From positions 3,658,001-3,722,000 of the forward strand of contig NZ_JBDFMO010000001.1 in assembly GCF_047238305.1 (NCBI RefSeq): DNA of 64,000 nucleotides. The letters run 5' to 3'. The position numbers were made by a program, and so were the translations under genes. Of the stretch, positions 37,901-46,095 are shown piece by piece (position 1 is the stretch's first letter; every line of letters starts with the position of its first letter). This stretch comes from Ferdinandcohnia sp047238305 (lineage in GTDB: Bacteria; Bacillota; Bacilli; Bacillales; Bacillaceae_L). The notes under the pieces are model-generated. The model did not search any database. It saw only the letters and a program-made list of their open reading frames with translations, and was not told the origin of the DNA.

Positions 37901-38167
37901 TGTTGGTAGGATTGCATCAGGTCTTTCTTTTCGAATAATTTTACTTACAAATTCTAAAGTTAATGGCTCTATATAAACCTTATCTGCAATTTCAACATCT
38001 GTCATAATGGTTGCAGGGTTTGAGTTAACTAAGATAACCTTATAACCTTCTTCCCTGAGTGCTAAGCAGGCTTGTGTTCCTGCATAATCAAATTCTGCTG
38101 CTTGCCCAATGATGATTGGGCCTGAACCGATTACTAATATAGAGTTAATGTCTAAACGTTTTGGCAT
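34955..38167 (-). CDS. carB: Carbamoyl-phosphate synthase large subunit (pyrimidine-specific)
   Basis: Makes carbamoyl phosphate from bicarbonate, ammonia and two ATP. The 1070-residue protein shows the two duplicated ATP-grasp halves: the first begins SILVIGSGPIIIGQ near residue 9, the second VIVLGSGPIRIGQG near 555. A C-terminal MGS-like regulatory domain occupies about the last 140 residues. The start overlaps carA by 16 bases. B. subtilis names this pyrimidine copy PyrAB. Confidence 0.97.
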   Translation of the reverse strand: MPKRLDINSILVIGSGPIIIGQAAEFDYAGTQACLALREEGYKVILVNSNPATIMTDVEIADKVYIEPLTLEFVSKIIRKERPDAILPTLGGQTGLNMAVELSKSGVLEECGVEILGTTLSAIEQAEDRDLFRSLMNELNEPVPDSEIIHNLEEAYGFVEQVGYPVIVRPAFTLGGTGGGICNNEEELIEIVSSGLKNSPVTQCLLEKSIAGYKEIEYEVMRDSADTAIVVCNMENIDPVGIHTGDSIVVAPSQTLSDREYQLLRNTSLKIIRALGIEGGCNVQLALDPHSFNYYIIEVNPRVSRSSALASKATGYPIAKLAAKIAVGLTLDEMINPVTGKTYASFEPALDYIVTKIPRWPFDKFESANRRLGTQMKATGEVMAIGRNFEESILKAVRSLEAGVYHVELEDATNADIATIEKRIRKAGDERLFYLAEAIRRGITIQQIHEWCEIDLFFLQKFENIIKLEATLRQNVGDLETLQLAKKKGFADAIIAKLWNTTEIEIYETRKHAGILPVYKMVDTCAAEFESATPYYYGTYADENESIVTERKSVIVLGSGPIRIGQGVEFDYATVHSVWAINQTGYEAIIINNNPETVSTDFSISDKLYFEPLTIEDVMHIVDLEQPEGVVVQFGGQTAINLASALAERGVKILGTSLEDLDRAENRDKFEQTVISLGIPQPKGKTATSVEEAVVIAENIGYPVLVRPSYVLGGRAMEIVYQTEELLHYMENAVKINPQHPVLIDRYLTGKEIEVDAISDGETVYIPGIMEHIERAGVHSGDSIAVYPPQTLSEHVKQQIIDHTIALAKGLNIIGLLNIQFVVYNEEVFVIEVNPRSSRTVPFLSKITGVPMANIATKVILGNSLPSLGYRTGLHPESEGVYVKVPVFSFAKLRNVDISLGPEMKSTGEVMGKDYTLEKALYKGLVASGITIPTYGSVLLTVADKDKEEALEIAKRFHTIGYQLLATSGTASYLQKANIPVTVVNKIGSEKPNLIDVIRQGKAQFVINTLTKGKQPARDGFRIRRETVENGVACLTSLDTAKAIVKVLESMTFSSESMGSHVQKREVVHS

Positions 38168-39252
38168 AGCTCTTCGCCTTCTTTCTTGAAGTTTTCAATC
38201 ATCTGTAAAAAGTCGTTAAATAAGCTATTTGCATCCTCTGGTCCCGGTGAAGCCTCAGGGTGATACTGAACTGTAAAAGCTGGATAATCCAAATGGCGCA
38301 GTCCTTCTACAGTTCCATCATTAAGTGCTAGATGTGTTACTTCAAGTCTAGTAGATGCTAATGATTCTTCTTTTACTGTATATCCATGGTTCTGAGAGGT
38401 AATGGCAACCTTGCCCGAAGCTAGGTGCTTAACTGGATGGTTAGAGCCTCTATGTCCAAATTTCATTTTTTCAGTGTCCGCTCCACATGCTAACGCGAAT
38501 AATTGATGTCCTAAACAAATCCCAAAGAGCGGAACCTTTCCTAAAACCTCATTAATCATTGTAATTGCTTCAGGGACATCTTTCGGATCCCCAGGGCCGT
38601 TACTTAACATGATTCCATCAGGATTTAAGCGGAGAATTTCTTCTGCTGTCACATTATAAGGAACGACAATTACATCACAATCGCGATTGTTTAATTCTCG
38701 TAAAATTCCATGTTTCATTCCGAAATCAACTAATACAACACGCTGTCCTCTACCTGGACTAGGATAAGAGCCTTTTGTAGAAACCTGTTTCACCTGATCA
38801 GTAGGTAATGCTCTATCTTTTAATTGGTTGATAACTTCATTTACATTGACTTCCATTCCACAAATGGATCCCTTTAATGTTCCATATTGACGGATGATTC
38901 TTGTCAGTTTTCTTGTATCAATTCCTGAAAGACCTGGAATGTTTTTTAATTTAAAATAATCGTCTAGACTAAATTGACTCCTAAAATTTGAAGGGTGGTC
39001 ACACACTTCATTTACGATAAAACCGTTTATAGCTGGATTGATTGATTCAAAATCATCCCGATTTATGCCGTAGTTTCCAATCAAGGGATACGTTAAGGTT
39101 ACGATTTGTCCACAATAGGATGGGTCAGATAAAATTTCTTGATACCCTGTCATGCCAGTATTGAAAACAATCTCTCCAAATGTGTCTTCCTCGCTTCCAA
39201 ATCCCTCTCCAACCAAAATGGTTCCGTCTTCTAAGATTAGTTGTCGTTTCAT
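38152..39252 (-). CDS. carA: Carbamoyl-phosphate synthase small subunit (pyrimidine-specific)
   Basis: Glutaminase subunit that supplies ammonia to CarB. The 366-residue protein has the N-terminal CPSase domain and a class I glutamine amidotransferase domain with nucleophile Cys246 in GICLGHQ and the His/Glu pair in YHPEASPGP. The frame opens 20 codons upstream, but those overlap pyrC. The ATG at 39252 overlaps the pyrC stop in an ATGA pattern, has AAAGGAAG before it and gives the conserved MKRQL start. B. subtilis name PyrAA. Confidence 0.96.
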   Translation of the reverse strand: MKRQLILEDGTILVGEGFGSEEDTFGEIVFNTGMTGYQEILSDPSYCGQIVTLTYPLIGNYGINRDDFESINPAINGFIVNEVCDHPSNFRSQFSLDDYFKLKNIPGLSGIDTRKLTRIIRQYGTLKGSICGMEVNVNEVINQLKDRALPTDQVKQVSTKGSYPSPGRGQRVVLVDFGMKHGILRELNNRDCDVIVVPYNVTAEEILRLNPDGIMLSNGPGDPKDVPEAITMINEVLGKVPLFGICLGHQLFALACGADTEKMKFGHRGSNHPVKHLASGKVAITSQNHGYTVKEESLASTRLEVTHLALNDGTVEGLRHLDYPAFTVQYHPEASPGPEDANSLFNDFLQMIENFKKEGEELCQNV

Positions 39253-40535
39253 GCTAGAACACTTCCTTTCTGCCAAACAATGCTGCCATTTACGAATGTC
39301 ATGACTGGCCAACCTTTACATTCCCAACCTACAAATGGTGTATTCTTACCTTTTGATACGAAGTTATCAGGATTAATTGTTTCTTTTGCATCTAAATCAA
39401 TGATAGTTAAATCTGCACTTTTCCCAATTTCTAAGCTTCCAAATGGTAGCTTAAATGTGTTTGCTGGTTTGCTAGTTAAAAAGTCTACTAATTGTTTTAA
39501 AGTGATTTTATTCGTTTCGACAAAATGAGTGTAAAGAAGTGGGAAAGCTGTCTCTAAGCCAACAATGCCAAATGGTGCTAAGGCCATCCCTTGTGCCTTT
39601 TCCTCACTAGAGTGTGGAGCATGATCGGTTGCAATAAAATCGATTGTTCCATCAAGAAGACCTTCAATAAGTGCTTCCAAATCCTCTTTTCCACGCAATG
39701 GAGGATTCATTTTATAATTTGTGTCAAGGCCTGGAATATCGTTTTCACATAGCAGTAAGTGATGTGGAGTAACCTCAGCCGTTACATGAATTCCTGCTCG
39801 CTTCGCATCTCTAATGACTCGTACAGATTCCTTTGTACTTACGTGACATACATGGTAGTGACAGCCTGCAGCTTCAGCCAATAAGACATCCCTTGCAATA
39901 TGTACAGATTCGCACACAGAAGGAATTCCATTAATTCCATGCATTTTCGAAAATTCACCTTCATGAACAGCCCCTTTATTAATGAGCGTATTCTCTTCGC
40001 AATGAGCAACAATTGGCATATCAATAGCTGCTGCCTGCTTCATTGCTTCAAGCATCATTCCTGCTGATTGAATTCCAACACCGTCATCTGTAAATGCGAA
40101 TGCTCCAGCTTCTTTTAACCCTTTCATATCTGTTAACTCTTCACCAAGCTCACGAATGGAGATAGACGCGTATGGAAGGACATTAACATAAGCCGTATCC
40201 TTAATTCTTTGTTGTAGCCAGTTCATTTGCTCTACTGTATCTGGAACTGGTCTTGTATTTGGCATTGCCGCAATCGTTGTAAACCCACCTTTTGCAGCTG
40301 CAAGGCTTCCTGTTTCAATTGTTTCTTTATGTTCCCCACCAGGCTCGCGAAGGTGAACATGGACATCAACGAGTCCAGCTGATACAAACATCCCCTCTAC
40401 ATCAATAACCTCACAATTGGTTTGATCTAGATCCATACCAATTGCTTCAATTAAACCGTCTCTGATTTTGATATCTGCAGCTATTAACTCACCATGTTCA
40501 TTTAGAATCTTTGCGTTTTTTAGTAATGTGCTCAT
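39249..40535 (-). CDS. pyrC: Dihydroorotase
   Basis: Cyclises carbamoyl aspartate to dihydroorotate. It is a 428-residue amidohydrolase with the zinc motif HVHLREPG near residues 59-66, further metal histidines in AHCEE and YHVCHVST, and the catalytic Asp in ATDHAPH. It overlaps pyrB by 4 bases and carA by 4 bases, part of the continuous pyr operon. Confidence 0.97.
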   Translation of the reverse strand: MSTLLKNAKILNEHGELIAADIKIRDGLIEAIGMDLDQTNCEVIDVEGMFVSAGLVDVHVHLREPGGEHKETIETGSLAAAKGGFTTIAAMPNTRPVPDTVEQMNWLQQRIKDTAYVNVLPYASISIRELGEELTDMKGLKEAGAFAFTDDGVGIQSAGMMLEAMKQAAAIDMPIVAHCEENTLINKGAVHEGEFSKMHGINGIPSVCESVHIARDVLLAEAAGCHYHVCHVSTKESVRVIRDAKRAGIHVTAEVTPHHLLLCENDIPGLDTNYKMNPPLRGKEDLEALIEGLLDGTIDFIATDHAPHSSEEKAQGMALAPFGIVGLETAFPLLYTHFVETNKITLKQLVDFLTSKPANTFKLPFGSLEIGKSADLTIIDLDAKETINPDNFVSKGKNTPFVGWECKGWPVMTFVNGSIVWQKGSVLA

Positions 40536-41434
40536 ATTAAAATTCCTCCTTCTACCTGCTGTAAAACTTTTTTAAGTACGGCCATCCTTACAAATACACC
40601 ATTTTCCATTTGCTTAAAAATTCTCGATTCTTTCGCTTCGACTAATTCACTTGCCATTTCAACACCCCGATTAATTGGTGCTGGATGCATGATGATGCTT
40701 CCTTTTTTCAAGTTTTTGCCCCGTTTTAGCGTTAAACCGTATTGTTCATGGTATTCTTCTTTCGTTAGGCCCATGGACGATTGATGACGTTCGTGCTGGA
40801 TCCGTAAAAGCATTACGACATCGGCTTGTTTAAGGCCTTCGTCAAGGTCCACATATTCACCATATGGATTTGTATGATCCTGCCACTCTAATGGAGCTGA
40901 AAAATTAACTTTTGCACCAAGTCTTGTTAATGTTTCCGCATTTGATCTTGCAACCCGGCTATGACGAATATCACCTACTATTAGAACATTTATATCTTTG
41001 AATCTAGTAAACTCTTGTTTAATCGTTAATAAATCGAGGAGAGATTGTGTAGGGTGATGACCACATCCATCACCTGCATTAATGATTGGAATGGTGATTC
41101 CAGTCTTAAGTTCGTTGAAATATTCATCGTTTGGATGACGAATCACCACTGCATTAGCACCGATTGATTGAAGTGTTTTTACGGTGTCATAAAGACTTTC
41201 ACCTTTTTGAACACTTGAGGTCATTGCCTCTAAATGTAATACATCTGCACCTAATCGTTTTTCTGCAACTTCAAAACTAAAGCGTGTGCGCGTACTTGGT
41301 TCAAAGAAAAGGTTAGCTACAAATGTTTGTTTTTCAAGCTTCCATTTACTCCCTTGGGCAAACAGCTCTGCATCAAAAAGAATACGGTCAATATCTTCAA
41401 TACTTAATTCGGTCATCGTAAGTAAATGAGTCAT
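40532..41434 (-). CDS. pyrB: Aspartate carbamoyltransferase catalytic chain
   Basis: Joins carbamoyl phosphate and aspartate. The 300-residue protein has the carbamoyl-phosphate motif EPSTRTRFSF and the aspartate-side motif HPAPINRG. No pyrI regulatory chain is present, normal for Bacillus. It follows the third PyrR attenuator and has AGGAGGAGAG just before the start. Confidence 0.97.
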   Translation of the reverse strand: MTHLLTMTELSIEDIDRILFDAELFAQGSKWKLEKQTFVANLFFEPSTRTRFSFEVAEKRLGADVLHLEAMTSSVQKGESLYDTVKTLQSIGANAVVIRHPNDEYFNELKTGITIPIINAGDGCGHHPTQSLLDLLTIKQEFTRFKDINVLIVGDIRHSRVARSNAETLTRLGAKVNFSAPLEWQDHTNPYGEYVDLDEGLKQADVVMLLRIQHERHQSSMGLTKEEYHEQYGLTLKRGKNLKKGSIIMHPAPINRGVEMASELVEAKESRIFKQMENGVFVRMAVLKKVLQQVEGGILI

Positions 41435-41464
41435 TCTCTCTCCTCCTAATTAAGTCCGATTCTA

Positions 41465-41500
41465 TAAAAAAACACCCTTACCTATATCAGGTAAGGGTGT
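41465..41500 (-). terminator. Attenuator terminator before pyrB
   Basis: A perfect 12-bp stem (ACACCCTTACCT with AGGTAAGGGTGT) and 5-base loop is followed by TTTTTTT. It is the Rho-independent terminator of the pyrP-pyrB attenuator, controlled by the PyrR site at 41570-41596. Confidence 0.9.
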
Positions 41501-41569
41501 ATGAAATCTGGTTTTGGTTAAAAAAGGGTACAGAAATGATACCCCTCCTTCGCAAAACCTTACACCCTT

Positions 41570-41596
41570 AATAACCTCTCTGGGTTATTTTAAAAG
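41570..41596 (-). promoter_or_regulatory. PyrR RNA-binding site upstream of pyrB
   Basis: The RNA reads ATAACCCAGAGAGGTTATTAA, a good match to the PyrR-binding loop consensus (ARUCCNGNGAGGYU) with flanking pairing bases. One position departs from consensus (C for U). PyrR plus UMP would favour the downstream terminator. Confidence 0.82.
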
Positions 41597-41604
41597 GTGT
41601 TGCA

Positions 41605-42918
41605 TTATGCAACAGAGTCATCATCCTCAAGATGAGTCTCATAAATATCTTCGTCTTCCTTCACTTTTCCACCAGGAAGAATGACGTTTAGTAACACACC
41701 AATAATTGCAGCCAGTGCCATACCGTGAATTTCAAAACCTAACACTTCAATGAAGGCTCCACCAATTCCAACGACAAGGATGACTGAAGAAATGACTAAA
41801 TTTCTGTTTTCACTAAGGTCTACCTTGCTATCCACTAACATTCGTAAACCTGAGGAAGCGATGATTCCGAATAACAGGATGGAAATTCCTCCCATAACCG
41901 GAGTTGGTATCGAACTGATTAACGCATTGATTGTTCCACTGAATCCGAAGAAAATCGCGACAACCGCTGCACCACCGATTACATAAACACTGAATACACG
42001 AGTGATCGCAAGGACGCCAATGTTTTCCCCATAAGTTGTGTTTGGCGGGCCACCAAGAAGTGATGCAATCATTGTTGCGACTCCATCCCCCATAATCGAG
42101 CGATGTAACCCCGGCTGTTTTATCAAGTCTTTTTGAATTACTTTACTTAACACCATTTGATGTCCAATATGCTCTGACAAGGTCACAACTGCCACTGGAA
42201 CGATTAAGGCAATCATGTCCATTGAAAAATGTGGTGTGTATGAAACAAACGGGATAATAAAATCTGGCATCTCAAACAATTTTGCTTGTTTTACGGCTGT
42301 AAAATCAACTAATCCAATTGCCAGTGCATATACATATCCACCGATAATTCCGATTAACACTGGAATTAAATTAAAGAAACCTTTAAAGAAGATGGTTGCG
42401 ATAATCACGATTGCTAATGTAACTAAGGCTACTGAAAAATGCTGTAGGCTATATGCGCCACTTGCATCATTCATTGCCATTCCTACTGCTGTACCCGCTA
42501 GGCTTAATCCGATAACGATAATGACCGGACCAACAACCACAGGTGGTAGTATTCGGACAAGCCATTTATGTCCTGTTGCTTTAATGATGAGTGCTACAAC
42601 CCCATATACTAAACCAGCTAGTAAACTTGCCATCATTGCAGCGCCTGGACCGTCAGCTGCGATTGCTGTTTGAAGTGGGATGATGAAAGCAAAGGAAGAT
42701 CCTAAGTATGCAGGAACCTGACCCTTTGTAATAAGTAAAAATGCGAGTGTACCTAATCCACTGGAGATTAGCGCAACCCCAGGACTAATTCCTACTAGAT
42801 ACGGTACCAGAATTGTTGCACCGAACATTGCAAATAAATGTTGCAGACTAAGTATTGCGAAGAGACCTGCTGATGGTTTTTCTTTTATGCCTAAAACAAC
42901 CTTTTGGTTATTATTCAT
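41605..42918 (-). CDS. pyrP: Uracil permease PyrP
   Basis: NCS2-family uracil importer in the cytoplasmic membrane. The 437-residue protein is strongly hydrophobic, with about 12-14 membrane segments. Family motifs include LQHLFAMFGAT near the N-terminus and GGPPNTTYGEN near the middle. The last 20 residues are acidic and cytoplasmic. It lies between two attenuators, so its level follows UMP supply through PyrR. Confidence 0.95.
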   Translation of the reverse strand: MNNNQKVVLGIKEKPSAGLFAILSLQHLFAMFGATILVPYLVGISPGVALISSGLGTLAFLLITKGQVPAYLGSSFAFIIPLQTAIAADGPGAAMMASLLAGLVYGVVALIIKATGHKWLVRILPPVVVGPVIIVIGLSLAGTAVGMAMNDASGAYSLQHFSVALVTLAIVIIATIFFKGFFNLIPVLIGIIGGYVYALAIGLVDFTAVKQAKLFEMPDFIIPFVSYTPHFSMDMIALIVPVAVVTLSEHIGHQMVLSKVIQKDLIKQPGLHRSIMGDGVATMIASLLGGPPNTTYGENIGVLAITRVFSVYVIGGAAVVAIFFGFSGTINALISSIPTPVMGGISILLFGIIASSGLRMLVDSKVDLSENRNLVISSVILVVGIGGAFIEVLGFEIHGMALAAIIGVLLNVILPGGKVKEDEDIYETHLEDDDSVA

Positions 42919-42954
42919 TACCTTATTTCCTCCTCATTTTTAACATACCCAAAA

Positions 42955-42985
42955 CAAAAAAATCTTTGTGTTTTTTACACAAAGA
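42955..42985 (-). terminator. Attenuator terminator before pyrP
   Basis: TCTTTGTGT pairs with ACACAAAGA around a 5-base loop, followed by TTTTTTTG on the minus strand. It is the terminator part of the pyrR-pyrP attenuator. Confidence 0.88.
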
Positions 42986-43022
42986 GGTACACAAATCCTT
43001 ACATGTAGAGAAGGAATGTAAC

Positions 43023-43046
43023 CCCTTTGTTAGCCTCTCTGGACTA
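43023..43046 (-). promoter_or_regulatory. PyrR RNA-binding site upstream of pyrP
   Basis: The RNA reads TAGTCCAGAGAGGCTAACAAAGG, a full match to the PyrR loop consensus (ARUCCNGNGAGGYU) with its flanking AAGG. Confidence 0.9.
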
Positions 43047-43067
43047 CAATTAAAGGGTATTTATTTG

Positions 43068-43183
43068 TCTAGCTTCAGCGCCTAGAAACTCGAGAAACTT
43101 AACTCCTCCTTCAGAAGCAAAGAACGCTTCTTTTGTCGGAGTCTCCAGTTTTCTCGTTTCTGAACAAGGCGCTTACGCATTTC
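43068..43183 (-). repeat. Dispersed nested-hairpin repeat, copy D
   Basis: On the minus strand it begins GTAAGCGCCTTG and ends CTAGGCGCTGAAGCTAGAC, the same ends as the copy at 56487-56731, with different internal sequence. AGCGCCT pairs with AGGCGCT, and ACTCC and AGAAGC pair with GGAGT and GCTTCT. It fills the space between the pyrR stop and the second attenuator. Confidence 0.75.
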
Positions 43184-43186
43184 ATT

Positions 43187-43735
43187 TTATTTTTTATGAA
43201 TGGTTACTTGGTCTGTTTGATCAATTTCTTCTAGTTCCACCACTATTTTTTCTGAGTTGGACGTTGGAATGTTTTTTCCAACATAATCAGCTCGAATTGG
43301 GAACTCTCGATGACCTCTATCAATTAAAACGGCTAGTTGAATTTGTGCGGGCCGTCCGATATCAATTAGTGCATCTAATGCAGCTCGTACTGTTCTCCCA
43401 GTATATAATACATCATCAACGAGGATGACTTTTTTATTGGTGATATCAACTGGTATATCAGACCCTTTGACAATCGGTTCTCGATCTGCTGTCTTTGTTG
43501 TTAAATCATCTCGGTATAATGTAATATCAAGTTCACCGATGGCAATCTTTTTACCTTCAATTTGTTCGATACGACTTGCAATACGCTTCGCCAAGTAAAT
43601 TCCTCTAGTCTTGATTCCAACGATCACACAATCCTCGATTCCTTTATTTTTTTCAATGATTTGGTGAGCTACTCTTGTTAATGCTCTTCTAATTGCCTGA
43701 TTGTCTAATACTACAGCTTTTTCAGTATCCGCCAT
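43187..43735 (-). CDS. pyrR: Bifunctional pyr operon attenuation regulator / uracil phosphoribosyltransferase PyrR
   Basis: Binds pyr leader RNAs when UMP is high and promotes termination; it also has weak uracil phosphoribosyltransferase activity. The 182-residue product has the PRPP loop VILVDDVLYTGRT at 103-115. The conserved RNA-binding basic surface is suggested by RRALTRVAHQI and the GIKTRGIYLAKR stretch. A GTG three codons upstream lies within the ribosome site; the ATG at 43735 follows GAGGTGG. First gene of the pyr operon. Confidence 0.96.
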   Translation of the reverse strand: MADTEKAVVLDNQAIRRALTRVAHQIIEKNKGIEDCVIVGIKTRGIYLAKRIASRIEQIEGKKIAIGELDITLYRDDLTTKTADREPIVKGSDIPVDITNKKVILVDDVLYTGRTVRAALDALIDIGRPAQIQLAVLIDRGHREFPIRADYVGKNIPTSNSEKIVVELEEIDQTDQVTIHKK

Positions 43736-43775
43736 TTGTTCCACCTCACTTACATTGATAACTCCCTTTTATAAC

Positions 43776-43807
43776 GAAAAAAGTCCTCTCACCGCTAGTG
43801 AGAGGAC
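43776..43807 (-). terminator. Attenuator terminator before pyrR
   Basis: A perfect 10-bp stem, GTCCTCTCAC with GTGAGAGGAC, is followed by TTTTTTCG on the minus strand. It forms the leader terminator of the pyr operon. Confidence 0.92.
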
Positions 43808-43862
43808 AAAGAGATTTTTACACAGAGATATAGCTATAAATATCCCAATGTAATTTCCGTTT

Positions 43863-43884
43863 CCTTCTCAGCCTCACGGGACTG
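43863..43884 (-). promoter_or_regulatory. PyrR RNA-binding site in the pyrR leader
   Basis: The RNA reads CAGTCCCGTGAGGCTGAGAAGG, a full match to the PyrR consensus loop. It starts about 25 bases after the predicted transcript start. Confidence 0.92.
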
Positions 43885-43913
43885 ATTTTAAAGGGGCTCA
43901 TTTAATTAAGTTA

Positions 43914-43942
43914 ATTCTAATGTTCATATCGAATTTTGTCAA
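43914..43942 (-). promoter_or_regulatory. Sigma-A promoter of the pyr operon
   Basis: A consensus TTGACA (43942-43937), a 17-base spacer and TAGAAT (43919-43914) lie directly after the rluD stop. The start is predicted near 43907, just before the PyrR leader site. Confidence 0.9.
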
Positions 43943-43962
43943 TCCTTTTATGTGACAAAATT

Positions 43963-44871
43963 TTAATGACGAAGCTTTTCAAGAAGCTCCTCAAAATAAG
44001 CAGGTAGTGGTGCTTCAAATTCAAGATACTCTTTCGTTCTTGGGTGAACAAAGCCTAGTAGTCCTGCATGTAATGCTTGTCCGCCAAGTTCAAGTGTTTT
44101 CTTAGGTCCATACTTTGGATCACCTGCTAACGGATATCCAATATATTTCATATGCACACGAATTTGATGGGTCCTTCCTGTTTCAAGCTGACATTCAATA
44201 AAGGTAAAATCTTCAAAACGCTCTAGAACATTAAAATGAGTAACAGCTACTTTACTGTTCTCATCTGTAACTGTCATGCTTTGACGGTCCTTTTTATCTC
44301 TTCCAATTGGTGCATCAATGGTTCCTTGGTCATGTGGTATGACTCCATGAACAATTGCTTTATATTTACGAGTTACCGTTTTTTCGACTAATTGATTTAC
44401 TAAAGATTCATGGGCAACATCATTTTTTGCAATCATTAACAGACCTGAAGTATCTTTATCAATCCGATGGACAATCCCCGGACGAAGAACGCCATTGATT
44501 CCCGATAAATCCTTGCAGTGCGCCATAAGACCATTTACAAGTGTTCCACTGACATGACCTGGAGCAGGATGGACGACCATCCCCTTCGGTTTATTGACGA
44601 CAAGAACGTCCGCATCTTCATAATAAATATCTAAATTCATCTCTTCCGGAACCACATCAAGTGGTTCTGGATCTGGGATGACAATTTGAATTTCATCATC
44701 AAGATTTACCTTATAATTGGGTTTTGTTTTATTTCCATTAACCGTGATGTTTCCATCCTTAATCCAAGTCTGAACTTGAGTTCTTGACCATTCTGAATTA
44801 AAGGCAGAGACAATTTTATCAATTCGGTCATTTTGCTGATGTTCCTCAATCGTTAGTTCGAATTGATTCAT
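43963..44871 (-). CDS. rluD: RluD-family 23S rRNA pseudouridine synthase (YlyB)
   Basis: Converts uridines to pseudouridine in large-subunit rRNA. The 302-residue protein has an N-terminal S4 RNA-binding domain (about 15-75) and the catalytic motif HRIDKDTSG at 135-143 with Asp138. The C-terminal TGRTHQIRVHM motif is also present. The start overlaps the 3' end of lspA by 26 bases, as expected from coupling. Exact target uridines are inferred from RluD relatives. Confidence 0.93.
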   Translation of the reverse strand: MNQFELTIEEHQQNDRIDKIVSAFNSEWSRTQVQTWIKDGNITVNGNKTKPNYKVNLDDEIQIVIPDPEPLDVVPEEMNLDIYYEDADVLVVNKPKGMVVHPAPGHVSGTLVNGLMAHCKDLSGINGVLRPGIVHRIDKDTSGLLMIAKNDVAHESLVNQLVEKTVTRKYKAIVHGVIPHDQGTIDAPIGRDKKDRQSMTVTDENSKVAVTHFNVLERFEDFTFIECQLETGRTHQIRVHMKYIGYPLAGDPKYGPKKTLELGGQALHAGLLGFVHPRTKEYLEFEAPLPAYFEELLEKLRH

Positions 44872-45334
44872 TTGATTTCTCCTTTTCTAATTTCCCTTCA
44901 AACAATGTTAATATTAGGATTAAACCAACACCTATAACGAGTGCGGAATCGGCAATATTAAATATTGGGAAGTTATATGTAAAAATGTAAGTATCTACAA
45001 AGTCGACAACTTCTTTACGAAAGATACGATCGATAAAATTACCAATTGCACCTCCTAGCATCAATGAAAGCGCAATGCCAAATAAACGCTGGTTTGGTTT
45101 GAGACGTCGAATGTACAGAACGAGCATAACAACAACGACTATGGTGATAATATAGAAAAACCACATTTGTCCTTGTAAAATCCCCCACGCTGCACCACGG
45201 TTACGATGCGAGGTTATGTACAAAAAGTTTGGAATAATTTCAATTGAGTCTCCAAGTTCCATAAAACGGACAATTACCCATTTTGTAACCTGATCTAATA
45301 AAATCACAAACAAAGCTATTAAATAATAATACAC
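44846..45334 (-). CDS. lspA: Lipoprotein signal peptidase (signal peptidase II)
   Basis: Membrane aspartic protease that cleaves the signal peptide of prolipoproteins. The 162-residue protein has four transmembrane helices. The two catalytic aspartates are Asp102 in GNFIDR and Asp129 in FNIADSAL. The start is a GTG at 45334 with GGGGG 7 bases upstream. The charged C-terminal tail extends a little beyond the usual length and overlaps rluD. Confidence 0.96.
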   Translation of the reverse strand: MYYYLIALFVILLDQVTKWVIVRFMELGDSIEIIPNFLYITSHRNRGAAWGILQGQMWFFYIITIVVVVMLVLYIRRLKPNQRLFGIALSLMLGGAIGNFIDRIFRKEVVDFVDTYIFTYNFPIFNIADSALVIGVGLILILTLFEGKLEKEKSNESIRTND

Positions 45335-45451
45335 GTAAACGCCCCCATGTTAACAAACTTTACCTTTCTGCATTTTAGCACATGATTGGACGGCTGTACA
45401 ATTTTTTGAGGGATAACGCAAGCAGAAGCAGAAGGTGACCCTTCACTTCTG

Positions 45452-45817
45452 CTACACTAAATATAGATGGTTTTCACGTTGAGGAGATATGACTTTATTT
45501 CTGTCATATAAATCAGTGAAGGAAAATTCAAAAATGGTTCGAGCTGTTGGAAGAATCCTTAATTTTTCAATTGGAATTTCAGCACCTGTTTCTTCACAGA
45601 TTCCAAAGCTTCCGGAATTCATTTTATTTAATGCTCTTTCGACATCATATAGGTCTTCTTTTATATGATTGATGATAATTTTTTCTTTTTCAGATTGCTG
45701 ATTCTGAAAGAGAAATTCTTGACTTACCTCATATTGTGTTGACTGCCTCAACCTTGATAATAGTTCCTTCTTCGTTAATTCTAACTCCGCTTTAATCTCT
45801 GCATACTGACCGTTCAT
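45452..45817 (-). CDS. ylyA: DksA/TraR-type small regulator YlyA
   Basis: A 121-residue protein with a predicted coiled coil (about 5-65) and a C-terminal region that aligns with the DksA/TraR zinc finger (GSFGICEETG through LPTA). Only one of the four zinc cysteines remains (Cys74), so it probably does not bind zinc in the normal way. The B. subtilis gene at this place, ylyA, has been linked to control of sigma-G-dependent transcription during sporulation; that role is inferred. It lies between ileS and lspA. Confidence 0.8.
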   Translation of the reverse strand: MNGQYAEIKAELELTKKELLSRLRQSTQYEVSQEFLFQNQQSEKEKIIINHIKEDLYDVERALNKMNSGSFGICEETGAEIPIEKLRILPTARTIFEFSFTDLYDRNKVISPQRENHLYLV

Positions 45818-46095
45818 TGGAACGCCTCCTTCATCATGCTTTTGATTAAATGCATAAGAACATTTCTATTTCTATAAGGTAGTAAAGTTAGTGTTACCGA
45901 TAAAGGTTTGTGTTAAAGCCAACAACTTTTTCCTGTAGGTTAAAAAAATGACGCTCATAATTCCATCCTATTTCAATATTTTATTGATTGTTTCTAATTA
46001 CATAATACGTTTTTCTTATATAGAATTGACGGTTGGCAAGCCATTTTTCAGTTTACAGTTATATTAATGGAATATTTCAAGATGGGCTTTAGACC
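45818..46095. other. Gene-free gap between ylyA and ileS
   Basis: No open frame or RNA gene is convincing here. It must contain the ylyA promoter, which I could not define with confidence. The ileS terminator lies at its left end (next entry). Confidence 0.5.

Noticed and set aside
45390..45450. AGCAGAAG/CTTCTGCT hairpin after ylyA as a terminator
   Set aside because: The stem is good but no T-run follows on the minus strand, so I did not list it.
46020..46080. Plus-strand TTGACG with a TATATT box in the ylyA-ileS gap
   Set aside because: The boxes are 28 bases apart and no plus-strand gene follows.
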